Source of the DNA: Intrasporangium sp.
GTDB taxonomy: Bacteria; Actinomycetota; Actinomycetes; Actinomycetales; Dermatophilaceae
Direction: 5' to 3'
Assembly: GCF_030452765.1 (NCBI RefSeq)
Contig: NZ_JAKDLO010000013.1
Span: 1-42,934, forward strand
Length of the DNA stretch: 42,934 nucleotides
Shown: piece by piece, positions 16,415-23,240 of the stretch
Layout of the letters: each line of letters begins with the position of its first letter
Position numbering within the stretch: the stretch's first letter is position 1
Notes under the pieces: model-generated
What the model saw: only the letters and a program-made list of their open reading frames with translations
Database searches by the model: none
What the model was told of the DNA's origin: nothing
Made by a program: the position numbers and the translations under genes

Positions 16415-17782
16415 ATGCCGCGATCACCACGGCTCACCCTCGACGCGCTCCGCACCGAGATCGAGGACGGCACGATCGACACGGTCATCGTGGCGTTCAC
16501 CGACATGCAGGGGCGGCTGCAGGGCAAGCGGTTGCACGGCCACTACTTCCTCGAGAAGGCTCTCGAGCACGGAACCGAGGGATGCAGCTACCTGCTCGCC
16601 GTCGATGTCGAGATGAACACCGTGGACGGCTACGCGATCTCGTCGTGGGAACGCGGCTACGGCGACATGCTCTTCGACCTCGACCTGACCACGCTGCGCC
16701 GCACTCCGGGGGCGAGGCACTCGGCGACCATCCAGTGCGACCTGTCGTGGACCGAGAGTGGTGGTCCGGTTCGTCCCTCGCCGCGAGCGGTCCTGCGCGA
16801 GCAGGTCGAGCGGGCTGCCGAGCGCGGTCTCGTGCCGTACTGCGCGACCGAGCTCGAGCTCGTCGTCTTCGAGGACTCCTACGACGCTGCTTGGGACCGG
16901 GGCTACACGGGGATGACGCCGGCCAACCGCTACAACGTCGACTACTCGATCCTGGGCGGTGACCGGGTCGAGCCGCTGCTGCGCGAGATCCGTAACGAGA
17001 TGTATGCCGCCGGGGTCGTGGTCGAGAGCGCCAAGGGCGAGTGCAACCTCGGTCAGCACGAGATCGGGTTTCTCTTCGACGAGGTGGTGCCGACCTGCGA
17101 CAACCATGTGGTCTACCGCAACGCCGCCAAGGAGATCGCGGCTCGGCGCGGCCAGTCCATCACCTTCATGGCCAAGTACGACGAGCGCGAGGGCAGCTCG
17201 TGCCACATCCACCTCTCGCTTCGCGGTGAGGACGGGTCGCTGAGCTTCGCCGACGAGTCCCGGCCCTACGGCCACAGCGAGCTGTTCGACCATCTCCTGG
17301 CCGGGGTGCTGGCCACGATGCGCGACCTGACCTACTTCTACGCGCCGAACATCAACTCGTACAAGCGGTTCCAGGCAGGCTCGTTCGCGCCGACAGCGGT
17401 GGCGTGGGGGCGGGACAACCGCACGTGCGCGCTGCGCGTCGTGGGCCACGGGTCCAGCCTGCGGGTCGAGAACCGGGTGCCCGGTGGGGACGTCAACCCC
17501 TACCTCGCGGTGGCGGCGATGCTCGCCGGTGGCCTGCACGGGATCGCCGAGCGGCTGCCGCTGCCGGACCCGGTGACCGGCAGTGCGTACGCCGCCGAGC
17601 TGGAACGCCTGCCCGCGACGCTGCGCGAGGCCCGCGACCTGCTCGCCGCCTCGGGACTGGCTCGCGAGCTGCTCGGTCAGGACGTCGTCGAGCACTACGT
17701 GCGCGCGGCCGATGTCGAGCTGGCGGCCTTCGAGTCGGCCGTGACCGACTGGGAGCGGCGCCGTGGCTTCGAGCGGCTCTGA
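16415..17782 (+). CDS. Glutamine synthetase-family protein, PuuA/gamma-glutamylpolyamine synthetase-like
   Basis: A 455-residue GS-fold enzyme. The N-terminal beta-Grasp part holds VAFTDMQGRLQGKRL; the catalytic part holds YCATELELVVFEDSY (metal Glu), KGECNLGQHEIGFLF, GSSCHIHLSL (metal His), and NSYKRFQAGSFAPTAVAWGRDNRT (glutamate/ATP binding). NSYKRF with WGRDNR is typical of GlnA-like gamma-glutamylpolyamine or gamma-glutamylamine ligases rather than true glutamine synthetase, and there is no adenylylation-Tyr loop. The SDR and PuuD-like hydrolase follow within 30 bp, which supports ATP-dependent gamma-glutamylation of an amine such as putrescine, isopropylamine or ethanolamine. The exact amine is unknown. 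Confidence 0.88.
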   Translation: MPRSPRLTLDALRTEIEDGTIDTVIVAFTDMQGRLQGKRLHGHYFLEKALEHGTEGCSYLLAVDVEMNTVDGYAISSWERGYGDMLFDLDLTTLRRTPGARHSATIQCDLSWTESGGPVRPSPRAVLREQVERAAERGLVPYCATELELVVFEDSYDAAWDRGYTGMTPANRYNVDYSILGGDRVEPLLREIRNEMYAAGVVVESAKGECNLGQHEIGFLFDEVVPTCDNHVVYRNAAKEIAARRGQSITFMAKYDEREGSSCHIHLSLRGEDGSLSFADESRPYGHSELFDHLLAGVLATMRDLTYFYAPNINSYKRFQAGSFAPTAVAWGRDNRTCALRVVGHGSSLRVENRVPGGDVNPYLAVAAMLAGGLHGIAERLPLPDPVTGSAYAAELERLPATLREARDLLAASGLARELLGQDVVEHYVRAADVELAAFESAVTDWERRRGFERL

Positions 17783-17810
17783 GCCGAATCCTTGAGGAGC
17801 AGGAGGACAC

Positions 17811-18578
17811 ATGGTAGGCAGGCTGGCCGGAAAGGTGGCGGTCGTCACGGGTGGCTGCTCCGGGATCGGCCTCGCGACGGTCAAGCGGTTCGCCGAGGAG
17901 GGCGCGGGGGTCGTCATCGGCGATGTCGACGAGGCGAACGGCCCGCGCGTCGCCGTCGAGACCGGGGCCACCTTCGTCAGGGTCGACGTGACGAGCCAGG
18001 AGCAGGTCGAGCAGCTGTTCACGGTCGCCAAGGACACGTACGGGTCGGTCGACGTCGCGTTCAACAACGCCGGGATCAGCCCGCCCGAGGACGACTCGAT
18101 CCTGCAGACCGACCTCGATGCGTGGCGGCGGGTGCAGGAGGTCAACCTCACCTCGGTCTACCTGTGCTGCAAGGCGGCCCTGCCGTACATGCTCGAGCAG
18201 GGCAAGGGTTCGATCATCAACACGGCCTCGTTCGTCGCGGTCATGGGCGCGGCGACCTCGCAGATCTCCTACAGCGCCAGCAAGGGTGGGGTGCTGTCGA
18301 TGAGCCGCGAGCTGGCGGTGCAGTTCGCCCGTCGGGGCGTGCGCGTCAACGCGCTCTGCCCCGGCCCGGTCAACACGCCGCTGCTGCGCGAGCTGTTCGC
18401 GGCGGACGCGGAGCGCGCCGCACGCCGGCTCGTGCACGTGCCGATGGGCCGGTTCGGCGAGCCCGAGGAGATCGCCGACGCCGTGCTGTTCCTCGCCTCC
18501 GACGAGTCCAGCTTCATCACCGCGTCCACGTTTCTGGTCGACGGCGGCATCTCAGGCGCCTACGTCACCCCCCTCTGA
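17811..18578 (+). CDS. Short-chain dehydrogenase/reductase
   Basis: A 255-residue classical SDR: TGGCSGIG (14-20) binds NAD(P), NNAG at 85-88, catalytic Ser140, Tyr154 and Lys158 (YSASK), PGPVNTPL after it, and the usual VDGGISGAYV C-terminus. D39 after beta-2 suggests NAD+ preference. GGAGGA precedes the ATG. It sits between the GS-like ligase and the gamma-glutamyl hydrolase, so it probably oxidises or reduces an intermediate of the gamma-glutamylated pathway. No aldehyde dehydrogenase is present, and SDRs rarely do that step, so the reaction remains open. Confidence 0.9.
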   Translation: MVGRLAGKVAVVTGGCSGIGLATVKRFAEEGAGVVIGDVDEANGPRVAVETGATFVRVDVTSQEQVEQLFTVAKDTYGSVDVAFNNAGISPPEDDSILQTDLDAWRRVQEVNLTSVYLCCKAALPYMLEQGKGSIINTASFVAVMGAATSQISYSASKGGVLSMSRELAVQFARRGVRVNALCPGPVNTPLLRELFAADAERAARRLVHVPMGRFGEPEEIADAVLFLASDESSFITASTFLVDGGISGAYVTPL

Positions 18579-18590
18579 GGCGACGCGCGA

Positions 18591-19328
18591 ATGGTCAGGC
18601 CGGTCATCGGGATCACCACGTATGTCGAGCCGGCGACCCGCGGCGACTGGGTCGAGGTGCCCTCGGCCCTGGTCCCGTATGCCTATGTGCGCCAGGTCGA
18701 GCAGGCCGGTGGGCTCGTCGTGCTCGTCCCGCCGCGCCTCGACGGCGACGACGACCTGGTGCGCGAGGTGCTCACGCGGCTGGACGGCGTGATCATCTCG
18801 GGCGGGGCGGACGTGGCCCCCGAGCGCTACGGCGCCACGGCACACCACGCCGTGCGCGGCTGCCGCCCCGACCGGGACACGACCGAGCTGGCCGTCGCCC
18901 GAGTCACCGCGCAGCTCGACGTCCCAGTACTCGGGATCTGCCGGGGCATGCAGGTGATGGCCGTCGCGGCCGGAGGAGTGCTCGAGCAGCACGTCCCCGA
19001 GCGGGTCGGCCACGACGGTCACTCACCTGCCCCGGCGGCATACGGCACCCATGCGGTGGCCACCGTCCCGGGGACGGTTGTCGCGCACCTGCTCGGGGAG
19101 CGCCTCGAGGTGCCGTGCCACCACCACCAGTCGGTGCTCACGCACCCCGGCTGCGCGGCCTCGGCGTGGGCGCCCGACGGGACCCTCGAGGCCATCGAGG
19201 ACGCCGCCGCGCGGTTCCGCCTCGCCGTGCAGTGGCACCCCGAGGAGGGCACCGACCCCCGCCTCTTCGACGCGCTCGTCGCCGCGGCGAAGTGGTATGC
19301 CGCCGAGCGGGCTGGCGCAGGCGGCTGA
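18591..19328 (+). CDS. Gamma-glutamyl-gamma-aminobutyrate hydrolase-like (PuuD family)
   Basis: A 245-residue class I glutamine amidotransferase-fold hydrolase. Nucleophile C117 in LGICRGMQVM, the oxyanion region ISGGADVAPERYG, and the His-Glu pair in VQWHPEEGTDPRLF. This is the stand-alone peptidase C26 form that splits gamma-glutamyl amides, in PuuD gamma-glutamyl-GABA to glutamate and GABA. It lies 12 bp after the SDR, the last gene of the three-gene set. A gamma-glutamylation ligase and this hydrolase in one operon is the hallmark of glutamylated amine catabolism. Confidence 0.92.
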   Translation: MVRPVIGITTYVEPATRGDWVEVPSALVPYAYVRQVEQAGGLVVLVPPRLDGDDDLVREVLTRLDGVIISGGADVAPERYGATAHHAVRGCRPDRDTTELAVARVTAQLDVPVLGICRGMQVMAVAAGGVLEQHVPERVGHDGHSPAPAAYGTHAVATVPGTVVAHLLGERLEVPCHHHQSVLTHPGCAASAWAPDGTLEAIEDAAARFRLAVQWHPEEGTDPRLFDALVAAAKWYAAERAGAGG

Positions 19329-19352
19329 GCAGTCATCGTGGCCGGGGTCTGC

Positions 19353-19853
19353 TCAGAGGTTGCGGCCCAGGTACTGGACCCCCTCGACCGGCTTGCTCAC
19401 GTAGGGCTCGATCGGGTCGTAGCCGTCGGCCGCGTACAGCGACCCCGCCTCGGTCATCGTCGGAAGCGTGGTCAGCACCAACCGGCTGACGCCGTTGAGT
19501 CTCGCTTGCTCGGTCGCGTTCTCGAGGAGGCGACGCCCGAGCCCCCGGCCCCGAGCCGCGGGACGGACGAAGAGGCGGCGGAGCTCGCAGACAGCCGGGG
19601 CCAGCGCCCGCACGCCGACACATCCCCCTGGACGCGCGTCGCCGCCCGCGAGATCGTCGTGGGCGAGCAGGATGAAGCCCGGCGAGGCGTAGTACGAGCG
19701 GAGCTCGACCAGCTCCGTATCCATGTCGTCGAATCAAGCACAGACGTCGGCTGCGGACGCATAGCCCTCCACGGCCCGGCGATACTGGCCGAACAGCTGA
19801 CGCACCATCGCGACATCGTCGTCGTCGAGCGCAGCAGACAACCTCCGGCCCAT
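19353..19853 (-). pseudogene. GNAT acetyltransferase interrupted by one in-frame stop
   Basis: From ATG 19853 the frame reads a normal GNAT N-terminus (VRQLFGQYRRAVEGY … ADVCA), hits TGA at 19734-19736, then continues in the same frame (FDDMDTELVELRSYY) through the acetyl-CoA loop (LRRLFVRPAARGRGLGRRLL) to 19353. With the stop read through, the length is about 165 residues, the normal size. A shorter 123-residue protein could start at ATG 19724 but would lack strand beta-1 and helix alpha-1. ATG 19853 is confirmed as the original start by a leaderless TAGCAT box 6 nt before it. Either a recent nonsense mutation (for example CGA to TGA) or a sequencing error. Confidence 0.7.
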
Positions 19854-19859
19854 CCGGCG

Positions 19860-19865
19860 ATGCTA
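19860..19865 (-). promoter_or_regulatory. Leaderless -10 (TAGCAT) of the GNAT gene
   Basis: TAGCAT on the minus strand, 6 nt, then ATG 19853. It marks the true start of the broken gene. Confidence 0.5.
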
Positions 19866-20068
19866 CCGCGCGCCGCGGCACCTCCGCCCGCACTCCGTCC
19901 GCGCCTGAGGGCTGCTCGGGGCATTGAGCACGGTACGGGCCGTGACAGATCCCCACGCCGATGGTGAAAGTGAGGGGTGCACTTCTTGACGACCGCCTCA
20001 CCCGGCGAGTCGGGTCCCGCGCCATCCACGATGCGGACACCAGGTTTCCGAGCCGGTGTGCAACGCCA

Positions 20069-20074
20069 TACCCT
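20069..20074 (+). promoter_or_regulatory. Putative -10 (TACCCT) for the cimA leader transcript
   Basis: TACCCT ends 6 nt before GTG 20081, so the leader peptide could be translated from a leaderless RNA. The 190 bases upstream, back to the GNAT promoter, show no gene. Confidence 0.45.
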
Positions 20075-20080
20075 GACCTT

Positions 20081-20125
20081 GTGATGAAGCATCTTCTGGC
20101 TACCGCCACGCTCATTATCGCCTAG
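20081..20125 (+). CDS. cimA leader peptide (14 aa)
   Basis: A short ORF encoding MMKHLLATATLIIA (12-13 residues if started at ATG 20084 or later). Five of 14 residues are Leu or Ile, as adjacent Leu-Leu and Leu-Ile-Ile. The stop codon's last base is the first base of a 10-bp hairpin, followed at once by a U-tract terminator. This is the classic form of a transcription-attenuation leader responding to charged tRNA-Leu/tRNA-Ile; the downstream gene is cimA of isoleucine synthesis. Confidence 0.75.
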   Translation: MMKHLLATATLIIA

Positions 20126-20178
20126 CGCGACGAGAGACCCTCGTCGCGCAGACCTCCCGAACCTTGGGGGGTCTTTTT
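20125..20178 (+). promoter_or_regulatory. Attenuator: hairpin plus U-tract terminator before cimA
   Basis: Hairpin 1: 20125-20134 (GCGCGACGAG) with 20140-20149, 10 bp, loop AGACC. Hairpin 2: 20150-20158 (AGACCTCCC) with 20166-20174, 9 bp including one G-U, followed by TTTTT (20174-20178). The word AGACCC in the loop/arm of hairpin 1 (20135-20140) can also pair with GGGTCT (20169-20174), giving an alternative partner for the terminator's 3' arm. Ribosome stalling on the last Leu-Ile-Ile codons would cover hairpin 1. Which state ends transcription is inferred. Confidence 0.75.
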
Positions 20179-20273
20179 GTTTCCCGACCCACCCACGAGG
20201 GATACGCCGCCAAGCAGACCAAGCCGAGCGGCATACGAGAAGAGCACCGAGGACGAACAACCAAGGAATGAGC

Positions 20274-21854
20274 ATGGAAGCGCTGCACGTCTACGACACG
20301 ACCCTGCGCGACGGCGCCCAGCAGGAGGGGCTCAACCTCTCCGTGTCGGACAAGCTCGCCATCGCGGGCCTGCTCGACGAGCTCAGGGTCGACTTCATCG
20401 AGGGAGGCTGGCCCGGCGCCAACCCCAAGGACACGGAGTTCTTCGATCGGGCCGGACGGGAGCTGACCCTCGGGCACGCGACGCTGGCGGCCTTCGGGGC
20501 GACGCGCCGGGCCGGGTCGTCCGCAGCCGAGGACCCGCTCGTGGCGGCTCTGCTCGAGGCCGGTGCCCCCGTGGTCTGTCTCGTGGCCAAGTCACACGTG
20601 CGGCACGTCGAGGAAGCCCTGCGGACCACCCTCGAGGAGAACCTCGAGATGATCCGTGACACGGTGAGCCATCTCGTGGCCCAGGGCCGCCGTGTCTTCC
20701 TCGATGCCGAGCACTTCTTCGAGGGGTGGCACCTCGACCGCGACTACGCCCTGACGGTGGTGCGCACCGCGCACGAGGCCGGCGCGGAAGTCGTCGTGCT
20801 GTGCGACACGAACGGCGGCATGCTGCCGCACCAGGTCGAGCAGGTCGTCGCAGACGTGCTCACGCAGACCGGCGCCCGAGTCGGCGCCCACTGCCACAAC
20901 GACACCGGCTGCGCCGCCGCGAACTCGGTTGCTGCCGTCCGGGCCGGCGCGACGCATGTGCAGGGCACCGTCAACGGCTACGGGGAGCGCACGGGCAACG
21001 CCGACCTGATCACGGTCGCGAGCAACCTCCAGTTCAAGCTCGGCCTTGGCGCGCTCGAGGCCGACGCCTTCCGGCAGGCCATGCCGATCGCCCATGCGAT
21101 CAGCGAGATCACGAACGTGCCCGCCTACAGCCGCCAGCCGTATGTCGGTGCGAGCGCCTTCGCGCACAAGGCCGGCCTGCACGCCAGCGCGCTCAAGGTC
21201 GATCCCGACCTCTACCAGCACATGGACCCAGCCCTCGTCGGCAACGGCATGCGGACCCTTGTCTCCGACATGGCCGGGCGGGCCAGCGTCGAGCTCAAGG
21301 CTCGCGAGAGCGGCCTGGACGTGTCGGCCCGCCCCGACGTCGTCGCGAGAGTCCTCGCCGAGGTCAAGGACCTCGAGCTGCAGGGCTGGACCTTCGATGC
21401 GGCCGACGCCTCAGTCGAGCTGATGCTGCGCCGAGCCCTCGAGCCCGGGAGCACCGACTACTTCGACATCGAGTCGTGGCGGGTCATCACTGAGGCCACC
21501 AGGTCGGGCGAAGCGGTCTCCGAGGCGACCGTCAAGCTGCGTGCAGACGGCCGGCGCACGGTCGCCACCGGTGAGGGCAACGGCCCCGTCAACGCCCTCG
21601 ACCACGCGTTGCGCCAAGCCATCGCCGTGGCCTACCCAGAGATCGAGAAGCTCGAGCTCATCGACTTCAAGGTGCGCATCCTCGACGCGTCACACGGCTC
21701 CGACGCCGTGACCCGGGTGCTCATCGAGACCTCCGACGGCGAGACGTCGTGGAACACGATCGGCGTCGCCGCCAACATCATCGAGGCATCCTGGCGCGCG
21801 CTCGTCGATGGCCTCGTCCACGGCCTGATCCGGCAGGGCGTCCCGATCCGCTGA
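20274..21854 (+). CDS. cimA: Citramalate synthase (LeuA-family)
   Basis: Condenses pyruvate with acetyl-CoA to (R)-citramalate, the first step of the threonine-independent route to 2-oxobutyrate and isoleucine. The 526-residue product has the HMGL-like barrel with YDTTLRDGAQQEGL (metal/substrate Arg-Asp), VVLCDTNGGMLPHQV, HCHNDTGCAAANS (metal His pair) and VNGYGERTGNADL, then the C-terminal LeuA regulatory domain (from about residue 390). DGAQQEG and NGYGERTGN mark the CimA group rather than 2-isopropylmalate synthase. ATG 20274 is preferred over ATG 20268 because AAGGA is 6 nt before it. The leader peptide and attenuator lie 100-190 nt upstream. Confidence 0.93.
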   Translation: MEALHVYDTTLRDGAQQEGLNLSVSDKLAIAGLLDELRVDFIEGGWPGANPKDTEFFDRAGRELTLGHATLAAFGATRRAGSSAAEDPLVAALLEAGAPVVCLVAKSHVRHVEEALRTTLEENLEMIRDTVSHLVAQGRRVFLDAEHFFEGWHLDRDYALTVVRTAHEAGAEVVVLCDTNGGMLPHQVEQVVADVLTQTGARVGAHCHNDTGCAAANSVAAVRAGATHVQGTVNGYGERTGNADLITVASNLQFKLGLGALEADAFRQAMPIAHAISEITNVPAYSRQPYVGASAFAHKAGLHASALKVDPDLYQHMDPALVGNGMRTLVSDMAGRASVELKARESGLDVSARPDVVARVLAEVKDLELQGWTFDAADASVELMLRRALEPGSTDYFDIESWRVITEATRSGEAVSEATVKLRADGRRTVATGEGNGPVNALDHALRQAIAVAYPEIEKLELIDFKVRILDASHGSDAVTRVLIETSDGETSWNTIGVAANIIEASWRALVDGLVHGLIRQGVPIR

Positions 21855-21881
21855 CCGGTCTCCACCGGGCACACTGGGGTG

Positions 21882-22286
21882 ATGGCCCTCACGACCGCGC
21901 CGCAATGGTTCGGCGTCGTGCTCGACTGCCCCGACGCCTCCGAGCTCGCCCACTACTACCAACAGCTGCTCGGCTGGCGGCTCTACAAGGACACGCCGCA
22001 GTGGGCGACCTTGGCACCCGACGAGACCACCGGCTACAACCTCGCCTTCCAGCAGGAGCCGAACTACGTGCGCCCGGTCTGGCCCAGCGTGCCGGGCCAG
22101 CCGCTGATGATGCTCCACCTCGACCTGCAGGTCGAGGACCTCGACGCCGCCGTGGCGCGCGCGGTCGGGCTCGGCGCCCAGCTCGCCGCGCATCAGCCAC
22201 AGGAGGAGGTGCGGGTCATGCTGGACCCCGCGGGGCACCCTTTCTGCTTCTACATCGACGACGACGACGCCACCGATGACACCTGA
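21882..22286 (+). CDS. VOC-superfamily (glyoxalase-like) protein
   Basis: A 134-residue protein with the two beta-alpha-beta-beta-beta modules of the VOC fold: GVVLDCPDASELAHYYQQLL (module 1 start) and LMMLHLDLQVEDLDAAVARA (module 2 start), ending in LDPAGHPFCFYID. This is the glyoxalase_6 type, common in actinobacteria, mostly of unknown substrate. CACACT ends 6 nt before the ATG, so it may be leaderless. Its 3' end overlaps the convergent gene by 37 bp. Confidence 0.88.
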   Translation: MALTTAPQWFGVVLDCPDASELAHYYQQLLGWRLYKDTPQWATLAPDETTGYNLAFQQEPNYVRPVWPSVPGQPLMMLHLDLQVEDLDAAVARAVGLGAQLAAHQPQEEVRVMLDPAGHPFCFYIDDDDATDDT

Positions 22287-23146
22287 GCCAGCAGTGCGTC
22301 GACCGACGCCAGGAGGCGTTGCCGCAGCCGCTGCCCCCGCCCGCTGAAGCCGCGCTGGGCGGACACGTACTCGGCCTTGCCCTCCGGCGTCTCGATCGGG
22401 ATCGGCGCGTAGCCGAGCTCGCGCAGGTCGTACGGCGCGGCCCGCATGTCGAGCTCGCGGATGTCGCGGGCCAGCTCGAAGCAGTCGATCGTGAGCTCGC
22501 TGCCGACGGCGGGGGTGAGCTTCATCGCCCACTTGTACAGGTCCATCCCGGCGTGCAGGCACCCGGGCTGTTCGTATGCCGCCTGGCCGGCCCGCGTGGG
22601 CCGCAACGTGTTGTGGGGGGCGGCGTCCGGGGTGAAGAACCGGTATGCGTCGAAGTGCGAGCAGGCGATCTGGTGTGACTCGACGACGTCGTCGGTGCCC
22701 TCGGGGCCGAGCCTCAGCGGCCACGCGGAGTGCCGTACCTCGTCGTGGGGGAGGCGGTAGACCATCGCCCACTCGTGCAGGCCGAAGCAGCCGAACCGGC
22801 CGGGTCGTTCGGCCGTACGCGAGACGAGGTCGCGCACGAAGCGGACCGTGTCACCGCGGGCCTCGAGGAAGGCGTCGACATCGAGCGTGACGAGGTCGCC
22901 CGCCCTGCGGTAGAACCGCCAGCGTTGTTGGGGCGCGGCGCTGCCGGTCTCGAGGGCGAGGCTGGCCCCGGGGTGCCAGCGGCGCAGCTGAGCCGGGGTC
23001 CAGGGGTAGTACGTGAACAGGAAGTCCTCGACCGGGTGGGCGCGTCCCGTCGCCCGCCGGGCCCGATGACCGGCCGTCAGCGCGTCGACCCTCGACTCGT
23101 GGGCGGCGCTCGCCGAGCGCCAGGTCGGTTCCGTCATCACGCGCAC
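22250..23146 (-). CDS. Conserved actinobacterial protein usually labelled 3-methyladenine DNA glycosylase
   Basis: A 298-residue protein; the family is recognised by HPVEDFLFTYYPWTPAQLRRWHPG split over residues 37-60, the FGLHEWAMVY box, SHFDAYRFFTPDAAPHN, and GCLHAGMDLYKWAMKL. Databases often call it a 3-methyladenine glycosylase, but I see no helix-hairpin-helix or AlkA/Tag motif, so that name is doubtful. His/Asp-rich boxes suggest a metal or small-molecule site. The GTG at 23146 is chosen because TAACCT on the minus strand (23153-23158) ends 6 nt before it. The 3' end overlaps the VOC gene by 37 bp. Confidence 0.75.
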   Translation of the reverse strand: MRVMTEPTWRSASAAHESRVDALTAGHRARRATGRAHPVEDFLFTYYPWTPAQLRRWHPGASLALETGSAAPQQRWRFYRRAGDLVTLDVDAFLEARGDTVRFVRDLVSRTAERPGRFGCFGLHEWAMVYRLPHDEVRHSAWPLRLGPEGTDDVVESHQIACSHFDAYRFFTPDAAPHNTLRPTRAGQAAYEQPGCLHAGMDLYKWAMKLTPAVGSELTIDCFELARDIRELDMRAAPYDLRELGYAPIPIETPEGKAEYVSAQRGFSGRGQRLRQRLLASVDALLAQVSSVASSSSM

Positions 23147-23240
23147 TCGTCAAGGTTACGGTCGGGGGGCGAGGCGGGCTCGCACAATCCGGCCCGGGCG
23201 GGATCGTCGGTGGTCGGGGCACGGCAGGGATGATGGCCGC

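Noticed and set aside
19734-19736. Selenocysteine or other recoding of the TGA in the GNAT gene
   Set aside because: No stem-loop of the needed type follows, the position is not catalytic in GNAT enzymes, and no Sec genes are in view.
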